Positions 40,924-49,050 of a stretch of 59,840 nt of DNA are shown here, one piece after another. A program made the translations under genes and the position numbers. The notes beneath the pieces are model-generated. The model was given only the letters and a program-made list of their open reading frames with translations. It was not told the DNA's origin and ran no database searches. Position 1 is the stretch's first letter. Each line of letters opens with the position of its first letter. Origin of the DNA: Sulfopaludibacter sp035606355 (GTDB lineage: Bacteria; Acidobacteriota; Terriglobia; Bryobacterales; Bryobacteraceae); contig DATNFO010000058.1 in NCBI GenBank assembly GCA_035606355.1, forward strand, positions 1 through 59,840. Reading direction: 5' to 3'.

Positions 40924-43900
40924 AGGTGCATCGCTGCGAGCGGCACGCGACGGAGTTGCCGCTCTTGCATACCACCCGGCAGGCGAACACGCGCGGCTCG
41001 CGCGCAACCACTTTCAGTTGCTTCTGATCGCCATCGTACGCGGCGAGCCAGAAGCCGTTGCTCGTCAGGTCTTCTTTGAGTTGTGGCAGTTGTTCCTCTT
41101 TCAGCGCCTCCTTCAGGCGGACGATCAACGAAATCACTCCCTCGTACGAATCGAACACTACCTGGCGGGCCGGCTGCTTCAGAATCCAACTGGTCATGTC
41201 TTTTCCGCCGATCTTGCGGATCGTCTCGACGCGAACCTGCACGCCCTTCACGTTGTTCTGCGCCACAGCGGCGCCGAACAGGGAGAGCGCCTCGCTCTGA
41301 AGCTGACTGGGGATATCCTCCTGTGCGTAGAAGTTCTCCACCGGACCCACTACCGGATCGGGAGGCGCCGCAGGTGTTCCGCCATCCGGCTGATCGCCGG
41401 GATATCGCTTTACCCACAGCGGAGTGTTGAGGACGAGGCAATACTGGCAGCCGGCCGAATCGGCATAGCCCGCGAGCGCCGTACGGATATCGTGCGGGTG
41501 GTTGATTTCGCGGACGGGCACACGCATGAGAAGGATCAGCAGTACACAAATGGACGCCGCCACGGCCGGGCCGGCGATCCACGGCCACTTGGGCCACGGC
41601 ACGTCTTTGCCGAACACCATGCCGCGGAATACATCCAACGCCAGCAGGGCCACCGAGAGCGTGAACACGGTCACCAGTGTCACCCACGTGTATTCCGGCA
41701 TGGTGCGTTGGATGCGAACCAGCCGGTTGGTCACGACCAGCGGGAAGTATACGCCGTTGAGGACGAACTTCTGCAAACGTGTGGCGTGCTTCCCGGCTAC
41801 GCTCATGAGACAGTTCTTGAGCACCAGTCCGGCGCCCGTGCCGATCTCGAGCAGAATCGGTTTGGGAATATCGTTATTCCAGGCTTCCGAGCCCACCGCA
41901 TAAATGCTCTCGAAGTAAGTTGGCCATTCTCCGGGCTTTTCCATGGCCTCGGTCAGGCGCGAAGACGCGTATGCGGCTAAGGCGGAATCCAGTCGTCTTC
42001 GCCCGACCGTCCAGACGGTTTGTTTGCTCAGGAGCTCGGCTTTCCGTGCCGTCATTGGAAACTGGTTCCAATCCGCCTGCTGCCGGATGGCGGCATCCAC
42101 CACGCGCGGGACTTCGTCGTTCAGGATTTCCGCCTGGGCCGCCCGGGTGAGGGCATTCCAGAACCGCTCGAAACGGGGATTCGGGTCCGTCTTGTCGCCC
42201 TGGAGTCGAATGATCTCATCCAGGGCGTCCCCGATTTCAGTTTTCAAGATCGACGAGGCATTTGGAAACAAGCTGTCCAGCGGAAAATTTCGGGCCATCG
42301 CCAGCGCAGCCGGCGGCATTTTATCGATGCGGTCCGAGGTCACGAGACACTCCACTAACTGGCAAACGGCGTCCAGCCGGCCCCACATCGTGTCGTTCGC
42401 GCGCCATGACCGCTTGAGAAATCCGCCGAAATGCCCCAGTTCATTGCCGCAGAGCTTTTCATTCAGCGTGAGCGCGCTGTAGGCCCGTTTCGCATCGATG
42501 GGGCTGATGCGGACGGTGCGAATCGCGTCCATGGAATCGGTGCCGGCGGCGCGCTGCAGCGGGAATCGGAACGAATCGATAATCGCGAAGCGAGCGTATT
42601 CGCGAGCAGCCGCATCCATGCCTGGCGCGGAAGCAAAACGCTGCAGAATCGACCACTCCTGCGAATCGCAGAGCCGCAGAAGATTGCCCACGGGAGGCGG
42701 CGCCGCCGTGAGGGCCTGCAGCTTCTTGCTTAAGCGATTGGCCAGCCTCTGACGCTCCTCCTTCTCCGCGCCTGGGTTCCCAGGATTCACCATTCCGGCG
42801 TTCAACTCAAAGTCGCTGGTATCCAGTACCGCGAAAAGCACTGCTTTTGCCTGCTCCCACAGTCCTGAGACGTCGCCGCCCTGGCTCATTACTTTGGCCC
42901 ACTCGAATCTCGTTTCATCCACCGCCCGTTCCATCGCGAACTGAGTAATCTCGAGGAGCTTGAACTGATGGTTGAGGCGTCGCCACAAGTCCAGGTATTG
43001 CGGTTTATCCGCGCGCTGCTGATCGCCGGACGGATAGGCCTGGCCCATGATGAAGTACGCCATGTGCAGGAGCCGCCGCATACGAAAGTAGACGTCGAAA
43101 TCCCCGAGCGTATCCGTGCCGTCGCCCTCCCACTTTTCGAAGGCCTCCACCAGGAGTTTGGCCGCATGCCGCTGCTCTTTGCTGCGCATGTACACGCGGC
43201 CCTCTGCACTGTTGAGCATTCCGTTCACGGCGCGATCGCGCAGTTGAACCAGCCGGGAGGCGCGATACAGATCCCTTCGCTCCTGATCGCCGATCAATCT
43301 CAGTCCGCCATCGGCGTCAGGGCTGGCGAAATGCCCGCCGCCTTCCTCAGCGCCAACCAGCGGCTGGAGCAGTTGGGTCAAGGCGTTGACCCGGTCATTA
43401 TGCGCTGCGATGTTCTGGAGGTCGCCAGCGATGCTCTGGTATCCGGGAATGGAGATGAGCGCGGCCGTGCCCGCCTGCAGAATGTTCGGCGTTTCCGAAA
43501 GGTCAGTCTGAGTAAATCGCTCCGGGTCCGGTTCCACATAGAGCAGCATGCGGTCCACGTCGCGGTCGGCCGTGCGGCGCATGATGGTGTCGATCGTGTA
43601 ACTGAATGGCTTGTTGTCCAGCACGCCGCCATCCAGAAAAAACATGCTGTCCCGGGTATCCAGTTTTCCCCAGCGCTTCAGCATGGCATCCTGCTCTTTG
43701 TTGGGCTGCACCTGTACGGGCTCAAACGCCACCGGAAAACAGGACGTAATGCGCGCCAGCTTGGCCAGTGACGCCGACTCGGCCGGCTTGAAATCGTTCT
43801 TCCGCTCCTGCCGGTAGGAAAGCTGAAACATTTGGCGATGCGTCTTGACGTCGATCGGCTGGCCGCGATCGTCGAATACGGTAAATACGCAGCCCTGGAC

Positions 43901-44392
43901 GTCGGTGCCGGTCACGAATAAATCGAATTCCGCGATGTCCGACTTCACGCGGCAGGAAGCATCCACGCCGTCGTTGCCCGGCGTCAGATAGACCGGCATC
44001 CCTTCAAAGGCCGCCTGCAATCGTTCCTGATAGTAACCGCGGCTGTCGAGCAGGCTGGTGGCATTCTTTGCGCTCGCGTCGTTCAGCAGCCGGAGGATAT
44101 CTCCGTCTTCACGCCACAATTTCGCGGACGACTTGAAATCGCGGTCGTTCGCGAGCGCGTACCCGAGCATGATGCCGTTGATGCCGCCTGCCGAAGTTCC
44201 GCTGACAATGTCCACCACGATATCGGAACCGATGAGCTGCTTGATGAACGAGTAGACACCCTCGCCCTTGACGGCGCGGAACAACTCCTGGGCGACGCCG
44301 TTTTCATAGATCGCGAGGGAAACGCCGCCGTACAACACAATTCCTAAGCGAACTTCCCGGTCCGGGGTTGGCTGCTTGATTTGGAATCCCAT
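40910..44392 (-). CDS. Very large patatin-related phospholipase (TIGR03607-like)
   Basis: A 1160-aa protein. The patatin domain occupies about 15-320: oxyanion region LGIVLYGGVSLAIYENG (16-32), nucleophile Ser67 in IVSGTSAGGING and catalytic Asp254 in FFLDGGVLDNKPF, forming the Ser-Asp dyad of lipid acyl hydrolases. A long helical region follows. Two hydrophobic segments near the C-terminus (TWVTLVTVFTLSVALLALDVF; WIAGPAVAASICVLLILLM) precede a ~150-aa terminal domain, so it is likely membrane-bound with a cytoplasmic patatin domain. Lipid substrate unknown. TAGGAA lies 7 nt before the ATG. Convergent overlap with the HD gene. Confidence 0.87.
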   Translation of the reverse strand: MGFQIKQPTPDREVRLGIVLYGGVSLAIYENGVAQELFRAVKGEGVYSFIKQLIGSDIVVDIVSGTSAGGINGIMLGYALANDRDFKSSAKLWREDGDILRLLNDASAKNATSLLDSRGYYQERLQAAFEGMPVYLTPGNDGVDASCRVKSDIAEFDLFVTGTDVQGCVFTVFDDRGQPIDVKTHRQMFQLSYRQERKNDFKPAESASLAKLARITSCFPVAFEPVQVQPNKEQDAMLKRWGKLDTRDSMFFLDGGVLDNKPFSYTIDTIMRRTADRDVDRMLLYVEPDPERFTQTDLSETPNILQAGTAALISIPGYQSIAGDLQNIAAHNDRVNALTQLLQPLVGAEEGGGHFASPDADGGLRLIGDQERRDLYRASRLVQLRDRAVNGMLNSAEGRVYMRSKEQRHAAKLLVEAFEKWEGDGTDTLGDFDVYFRMRRLLHMAYFIMGQAYPSGDQQRADKPQYLDLWRRLNHQFKLLEITQFAMERAVDETRFEWAKVMSQGGDVSGLWEQAKAVLFAVLDTSDFELNAGMVNPGNPGAEKEERQRLANRLSKKLQALTAAPPPVGNLLRLCDSQEWSILQRFASAPGMDAAAREYARFAIIDSFRFPLQRAAGTDSMDAIRTVRISPIDAKRAYSALTLNEKLCGNELGHFGGFLKRSWRANDTMWGRLDAVCQLVECLVTSDRIDKMPPAALAMARNFPLDSLFPNASSILKTEIGDALDEIIRLQGDKTDPNPRFERFWNALTRAAQAEILNDEVPRVVDAAIRQQADWNQFPMTARKAELLSKQTVWTVGRRRLDSALAAYASSRLTEAMEKPGEWPTYFESIYAVGSEAWNNDIPKPILLEIGTGAGLVLKNCLMSVAGKHATRLQKFVLNGVYFPLVVTNRLVRIQRTMPEYTWVTLVTVFTLSVALLALDVFRGMVFGKDVPWPKWPWIAGPAVAASICVLLILLMRVPVREINHPHDIRTALAGYADSAGCQYCLVLNTPLWVKRYPGDQPDGGTPAAPPDPVVGPVENFYAQEDIPSQLQSEALSLFGAAVAQNNVKGVQVRVETIRKIGGKDMTSWILKQPARQVVFDSYEGVISLIVRLKEALKEEQLPQLKEDLTSNGFWLAAYDGDQKQLKVVAREPRVFACRVVCKSGNSVACRSQRCTFTAT

Positions 44393-44448
44393 ACAAATTC
44401 CTACAAGCGTACCTCATGCGGCCCGGGATGCCAGGACGGGAGATGACC

Positions 44449-45276
44449 CTATGAGCGGTCTCGCACCGCGACCACATGAAGATACTCGGCATCCACCTTG
44501 GTGGTTCCATCATTGGCTCGATTGTGCCGCGACCACAGGCCGGTCAGCTCTTCGCGAAGCAGGCGCCGATCCTCTTCGCCGAGAGACGCAAACGCGCGCG
44601 TCATCGGCCCATAGTACTCGCGGAAAAACTCGACCACATCCACCGGCGGAAACGGATAACTCAATTCGTACAACTGCCGCGAGCACTCGATACTGGCGGT
44701 TCCGCTCCGCAGCCGTTCGCCAACTGCCGCCTCATCGCCCCACAGCAATGGCGACGGCATACCCGAAGGCGCGATATGTTTGGCGATGGTCTTAAACATC
44801 TGCCCGACGAAACCTGGACCCGTCCAGTTAGCCATCGCGATCACGCCTCCGGGGCGGCAGACGCGCGTAAGCTCGGCTGCGACCAGTTCGGGGTGAGGCG
44901 CAAACATCGCGGCAATCAAGCTGACTACCGCATCGAACGCGCCGTCCTGGTAAGGCAGCGCTTCCGCATCGCCTTCGTCGAACGCGATGGTCAGCCCCTC
45001 CGCGGCGGCGCTCCGGCGGGCCTGGGCCAGCCAGTTGGACGCGATGTCGCAGCCGGTCACACGCGCGCCCAGTCTCGCCGCGACGAGGGACAACTGCCCG
45101 GCTCCGCACCCCACGTCGAGCAGCTTAGCGCCGGGCTCAATCGGCAGGCGCCGGTAGAACGCCTCGGCGTCGCGTTCCATATACCGGCTGAACCGGCCGT
45201 AATCGCCGGTCATCCAGGTATTGCGCAAGCGAGTCTTCAATTGGTCCGATTCCGTCTGTTTCTCTAGAACACTCAT
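44449..45276 (-). CDS. SAM-dependent methyltransferase (UbiE/class I)
   Basis: A 275-aa protein. Motif I LLDVGCGAGQLSLVAARLG is near 52-70, an acidic residue follows in VTGCDIASNWL, then FDEGDAEALPYQDGAFDAVVSLIAAMFAPHP, and the post-motif RVCRPGGVIAMANWTGPGFVGQMF. These are the hallmarks of the Methyltransf_11 group acting on small molecules. GGGAGGGAG precedes the ATG at 45276. It is divergently transcribed from the AraC-type regulator with a 106-bp shared intergenic space, so regulation by that protein is likely. Confidence 0.86.
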   Translation of the reverse strand: MSVLEKQTESDQLKTRLRNTWMTGDYGRFSRYMERDAEAFYRRLPIEPGAKLLDVGCGAGQLSLVAARLGARVTGCDIASNWLAQARRSAAAEGLTIAFDEGDAEALPYQDGAFDAVVSLIAAMFAPHPELVAAELTRVCRPGGVIAMANWTGPGFVGQMFKTIAKHIAPSGMPSPLLWGDEAAVGERLRSGTASIECSRQLYELSYPFPPVDVVEFFREYYGPMTRAFASLGEEDRRLLREELTGLWSRHNRANDGTTKVDAEYLHVVAVRDRS

Positions 45277-45382
45277 CAGGGCTCCCTCCCGTTCCCACTA
45301 TGCGGCGGACCGCGTCTTTGAAACTTGCTCGATCGTTCCGCATTCTTGCCGAAAACGTCCAAATGGAGCGAACCTGGAAGTA

Positions 45383-46360
45383 ATGGATGCGCTCTCCGAG
45401 GTGCTGAAAATCGTAAAGCTCCGGGGAGCCTTGTTTTTTAACGCCGAGTTTTCCGCCCCGTGGGGTGTGGTGTCGTCCCGATCTGCCGATATTGCTCCGC
45501 TGCTCTGCCCCGGAGCCGGTCACGTCATCATCTACCACTACCTGGCCGAGGGGCGCGCGTACGCCCAGTTGCTGGACGGCAGCCGCCGCGAACTGGGACC
45601 CGGCGACGTGGTGATCTTCCCGCACGGAGACGCGCACACTCTGGGAAACGGCGCAGTCCAGCCGATCGATTCGCTGAAAGCTTTCGGCGGCAATTTGAGC
45701 AATGGCCTGAAAGTGGCGCGGTACGGCGGCGGAGGCGAACTCACCAGATTCGTGTGCGGTTATATGGCCTGCGATCCGAATTTGAGCGAGGTCATACTCG
45801 CGGGATTGCCGCCGATGTTCGTGGTCAACATCGCGCGTGATTCCGCGGGCCGGTGGCTGGCGAATTCGATACAGTTCTCGGTGAGCGAAGCGGGAGGGTC
45901 AGGGACAGGCAGCGATGTGGTTCTTGCCAAATTGTCCGAGGTCCTGTTCGTCGAGACACTGCGGCGTTTCGTCCAGGATCTACCGGATCAGCAGAAGGGA
46001 TGGCTGGCCGGCGCGCGCGATCCGGTGATCGGGGAAGCGCTCGCGCTGCTGCATAAGGACCCGGCTCACTCTTGGACGATCGCGAATCTCGCCCATCGGG
46101 TCGGCGTTTCTCGCACGCGATTCGTGGAACGCTTCCGTCATTTTCTGGGCGAGCCTCCGATGGCGTACCTCGCGCGGTGGCGGCTCAAACTCGCGGCGGA
46201 AATACTGGTCTCTTCCAATTCGAACGTCGGGGAGATTGCGGCGGCCGTCGGGTATGCTTCGGAAGCGGCATTCAACCGTGTGTTCAAGCGGGAGTTTGGA
46301 TGTCCGCCCGCGCAGTTCCGCCGGACTTACAACACTCGAAAGGCACAAGCGGGTCCCTAA
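45383..46360 (+). CDS. AraC-family transcriptional regulator with cupin sensor
   Basis: A 325-aa protein. The N-terminal cupin (AraC_binding/cupin_6) about 10-180 includes PWGVVSSRSADIAPLLC, HVIIYHYLAEGRAY and LGPGDVVIFPHGDAHTLG; the C-terminal AraC double HTH about 220-320 includes WTIANLAHRVGVSRTRFVERFRHFLGEPPMAYLARWRL and VGEIAAAVGYASEAAFNRVFKREFG. ATG 45383 has GGAAG upstream; the longer frame from 45221 would enter the divergent methyltransferase gene. The cupin probably binds a small ligand, and the divergent methyltransferase gene is the obvious target. Confidence 0.88.
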   Translation: MDALSEVLKIVKLRGALFFNAEFSAPWGVVSSRSADIAPLLCPGAGHVIIYHYLAEGRAYAQLLDGSRRELGPGDVVIFPHGDAHTLGNGAVQPIDSLKAFGGNLSNGLKVARYGGGGELTRFVCGYMACDPNLSEVILAGLPPMFVVNIARDSAGRWLANSIQFSVSEAGGSGTGSDVVLAKLSEVLFVETLRRFVQDLPDQQKGWLAGARDPVIGEALALLHKDPAHSWTIANLAHRVGVSRTRFVERFRHFLGEPPMAYLARWRLKLAAEILVSSNSNVGEIAAAVGYASEAAFNRVFKREFGCPPAQFRRTYNTRKAQAGP

Positions 46361-46366
46361 GCCGCC

Positions 46367-47227
46367 CTAGTCCTCAACGGTTTTCACCCAATCGGCGCCC
46401 AGCAATCGGGAAAGAGCCCGGTCGGCGAGCAACTTTCCTCCTGTCTGGCATTCCGGGCAGTAGTTCGTCTCGTTCGATGCATAGCGGATACGCTGCACTT
46501 TTTTCCCGCACCGCGGACACGGCTGCTTGAACCGGCCATGCACCGCCATGCCTTCGCGAAACGCCGTCACTTTCTCCGGGAATTTGCCGGCCGCTTCGTC
46601 GCGCAGCCGCTGCGTCCACTCGTCGAGCACGTCGCGTGTTGCCTGAAACAGCACCGTGATTTGATCGGCGCTCATGCGCTGCGTCAACAGCACCGGCGAG
46701 AGCCGGGCGCGGTGCAGAATCTCATCGGAGTACGCGTTGCCGATGCCGCTGAACAATCGCGGATCGGTCAACGCGCGCTTCAGCGTATGATTTTCGCGCT
46801 GCAGCGCCTCACGGAAGGAGTCCAGATCCGCATCGAAGATCTCGATGCCGCCGGCGCTGAATTGCGCGAGCGACTCCACGCCTCGAGCGGTATAAAGGTT
46901 GGCGCGATGCTGCGTTCCGGCTTCGGTGATCGTAAGCGTGCCGTTCTCGAAGACGAACGCGGCCAGCGCCGCTTTCGATGGTTTCCAGTGCAGCCGCCCG
47001 GCGATCATCAGGTGCAGCACGAGCCACAGATCGCCCTCGAACCCTATGGCGATGCGCTTGCCGATCCTCCGCACGTCCACCACCGTTCGCCCGAAAAACT
47101 CATCGAGCGGCGGATCGACGCTGCGCAGCAGGAAGGGCCCGCGAATCGCGACGCTCTCCAGGTGGTGACCGGCAATGCGCTCCCGTAGCGCCTCCACGTA
47201 GACTGTGACGTCCGGCAGTTCCGGCAT
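46367..47227 (-). CDS. Fpg/Nei-family DNA glycosylase
   Basis: A 286-aa base-excision repair enzyme. Catalytic N-terminus PELPDV (Pro2 nucleophile, Glu3) where classical Fpg reads PELPEV; helix-two-turn-helix with FSGIGNAYSDEIL; C-terminal zinc finger CPRCG...CPECQ. The Asp after PELP and the long FREALQRENHTLKRAL linker place it in a Nei-like side branch rather than MutM proper, so lesion preference (8-oxoG or oxidised pyrimidine) is open. It starts 3 bp after the stop of the ICMT-like gene, with which it forms an operon, and converges on the AraC gene 6 bp away. Confidence 0.87.
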   Translation of the reverse strand: MPELPDVTVYVEALRERIAGHHLESVAIRGPFLLRSVDPPLDEFFGRTVVDVRRIGKRIAIGFEGDLWLVLHLMIAGRLHWKPSKAALAAFVFENGTLTITEAGTQHRANLYTARGVESLAQFSAGGIEIFDADLDSFREALQRENHTLKRALTDPRLFSGIGNAYSDEILHRARLSPVLLTQRMSADQITVLFQATRDVLDEWTQRLRDEAAGKFPEKVTAFREGMAVHGRFKQPCPRCGKKVQRIRYASNETNYCPECQTGGKLLADRALSRLLGADWVKTVED

Positions 47228-47230
47228 TCG

Positions 47231-47641
47231 CTACATCCACGTTCCGGCGCGATAGACGCGATACTTTTCGCCGAACGCCTGCTCCAGGACTTTTTCTTCG
47301 TTGCGGATGCGCACGGATTGCATGGCGTACGCGCCGGGAATCAGCAGCAGTCCCCACCACCAGCCTGCGGCGATCATCATGCCTGCGAAACCCACGAGCG
47401 AAAACGTGTAGATCGGGTTTCGGAAGCGCCTGTACAGCCCGCTCGTCACAAGCTCACGTGCCTGCGCGGAGACAGAGAAGCTACGCCCGAGTTGTATGCG
47501 TGCTGTGATCCACAGGGCTACACCAATCGCCGCGATCGTTACTCCGACGGCCATTCGCGGTCCCCATGTGCTGAACCGAATGGCCCAATAGGCGAAGTAC
47601 AGGAAGAACAGCAGGTCGAGCCAGTATAGCCAGCGCTTCAT
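47231..47641 (-). CDS. ICMT/PEMT-like integral membrane methyltransferase
   Basis: A 136-aa protein with about four TM helices and the isoprenylcysteine carboxyl methyltransferase-like signature: LVTSGLYRRFRNPIYTFSLVGFAGMM (around 65-90) and EEKVLEQAFGEKYRVYRAGTWM at the C-terminus, where the conserved E-E-x-x-L and Y-x-x-Y lie. Bacterial members methylate small lipids or quinones; the substrate here is unknown. The ATG at 47641 lies 6 nt after TATAAA, so the message is probably leaderless. Confidence 0.82.
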   Translation of the reverse strand: MKRWLYWLDLLFFLYFAYWAIRFSTWGPRMAVGVTIAAIGVALWITARIQLGRSFSVSAQARELVTSGLYRRFRNPIYTFSLVGFAGMMIAAGWWWGLLLIPGAYAMQSVRIRNEEKVLEQAFGEKYRVYRAGTWM

Positions 47642-47647
47642 ACACGA

Positions 47648-47653
47648 TTTATA
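47648..47653 (-). promoter_or_regulatory. -10-like TATAAA, 6 nt before ATG at 47641
   Basis: The minus strand reads TATAAA, tcgtgt, ATG, with no Shine-Dalgarno. Predicted promoter of the ICMT-glycosylase operon. Confidence 0.4.
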
Positions 47654-47689
47654 TATCGGAATCGCCGGCCGGACAAGACGCGCCGGCCC

Positions 47690-48020
47690 CGCTTTTTAGG
47701 GGCTGCCCGGCACCGCTCTTACGGTCACGGTTACGGAGCCCCGATGGTCAGGGTATGTGAAAAAATCGTGTCGCTTTTTCGCCGACTTCAAAACGCACTC
47801 GAATTCCCGGCACCTTGTACCGCTCCCTTTTACGGTCACGGCTCCGTATGTAGTTGATGCTGCTAACGGAGCCGTGACCGTGAGGGAGCGGTAAACGGTG
47901 CATCGAACGGCGAATTGGAGTGCGACGAGAACGGCAGCCGGATTTCTTCACAAACCCGTGAGGGAGCGGTAAACGGTGCATCGCAAGGCGGATGGAATGC
48001 TACGAGAACAACAGCCGGAT
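47690..48020. repeat. Composite intergenic repeat, copy C
   Basis: Palindrome with left arm ending TTACGGTCACGGCTCCGT at 47847, 18-nt loop 47848-47865 (ATGTAGTTGATGCTGCTA, the reverse complement type of copy A's loop) and right arm from 47866. Two downstream units follow, each with GAGGGAGCGGTAAACGGTGCATCG, G(A/C)GAACRRCAGCCGGAT and TTTTCAC, at about 47880-47953 and 47960-48020. A degenerate copy of the arm sits at 47715-47745. It fills the gap between two minus-strand genes. Confidence 0.85.
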
Positions 48021-48024
48021 ATTT

Positions 48025-49050
48025 TCACCGGCCCTTTAGCAGTTGATCCGCGGCGCGCAGAGCCAGCGACGCCGCGTCCAGGTCTGCTCGATTGCACAGC
48101 ACGACCACGCTGACGCCGTCTTTCGGAAATCGCTCGATGGCCGTGCGGAAACCCATCGTCTCGCCCGTGTGCCACATGCGCTCATGCCCGCGATACGGAT
48201 CCAGGTACCAGCCGAAGCCGTACCCGGAAACCGGAGTGAGCGCGGGCTTCATCTCCGTCTCGCTCAACAGCGTATGCTTCTGCAGCGCGTCGTCCCACTT
48301 CGCCAGATCATCCAGATTGGAGTACACGCCGCCATCGCCTAGCGTCGCCGACGTCGAACTCTGGTCTGTTTCCACCAGCTTGCCGTGCTCCATGCTGTGG
48401 CCGTATGCCCGCTCCGGCACCGTGTTCGCGCCCTTGACGTATGCCAGCGTGTGCGACATTCCAAGCGGACCGAAAATGCGCTTCTGCAGAAATGCCGGAT
48501 ACGTCTCTCCGCTGCGCTTCTGAATCACAAGCCCCAGCACCACATACCCCGAGTTGCTGTACTCCCATTTGCTTCCCGCCGGGGATTTTGGCTTGCTTTG
48601 CGCCTTCAAAAGCTGCATCGCTTCCGCGTCGCTGATCTGATGCTCGGGCGTCCACCGATCGCCCATCAAATCCTCGTAATCCGGCAGTCCGCCTGTATGA
48701 TTCATCAATTGCCGGATCGTTATGCCGCGCCCGTACGCCGGAAAATCGGGGAACACATTGCCCAGCGTCTCGTCATACCGTAGCTTGCCATCGCGGGCCA
48801 GCAGCATGATGCCCATGGCCGTGAACTGCTTGGTGAAGGACGCCAGCCGAAAATTCGTGCGCGCATCGATGGGCGTCCTGGTGCGCAGATCCCGCAGGCC
48901 GTACCCGTGCGCAAAAATCGTCCGGCCGCCCTGCCGCACCATCACCGCGAAGCCGGGCGAGCCGGAGTCCGTCACGCCCGTGTACAACCCGTCGAAGGCA
49001 GGCGTCGCGGCCATGGCCGCCATCGCGCACAACAGACCGAAGAGCCTCAT
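48025..49050 (-). CDS. Secreted serine hydrolase, class C beta-lactamase family
   Basis: A 341-aa protein. Signal peptide 1-14 (LLCAMAAMAATPA). Penicillin-binding fold: SxxK motif SFTK in RLASFTKQFTAMG (about 71-74), YxN motif YSNSGY (about 164-169) and an HTG motif (WHTGETMGF, about 293-300) in place of KTG. It probably cleaves peptides or esters rather than conferring resistance. Its ATG overlaps the SNF2-gene stop (ATGA), so the two are translationally coupled, an odd pairing of an exported hydrolase with a DNA-dependent ATPase. Confidence 0.87.
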   Translation of the reverse strand: MRLFGLLCAMAAMAATPAFDGLYTGVTDSGSPGFAVMVRQGGRTIFAHGYGLRDLRTRTPIDARTNFRLASFTKQFTAMGIMLLARDGKLRYDETLGNVFPDFPAYGRGITIRQLMNHTGGLPDYEDLMGDRWTPEHQISDAEAMQLLKAQSKPKSPAGSKWEYSNSGYVVLGLVIQKRSGETYPAFLQKRIFGPLGMSHTLAYVKGANTVPERAYGHSMEHGKLVETDQSSTSATLGDGGVYSNLDDLAKWDDALQKHTLLSETEMKPALTPVSGYGFGWYLDPYRGHERMWHTGETMGFRTAIERFPKDGVSVVVLCNRADLDAASLALRAADQLLKGR

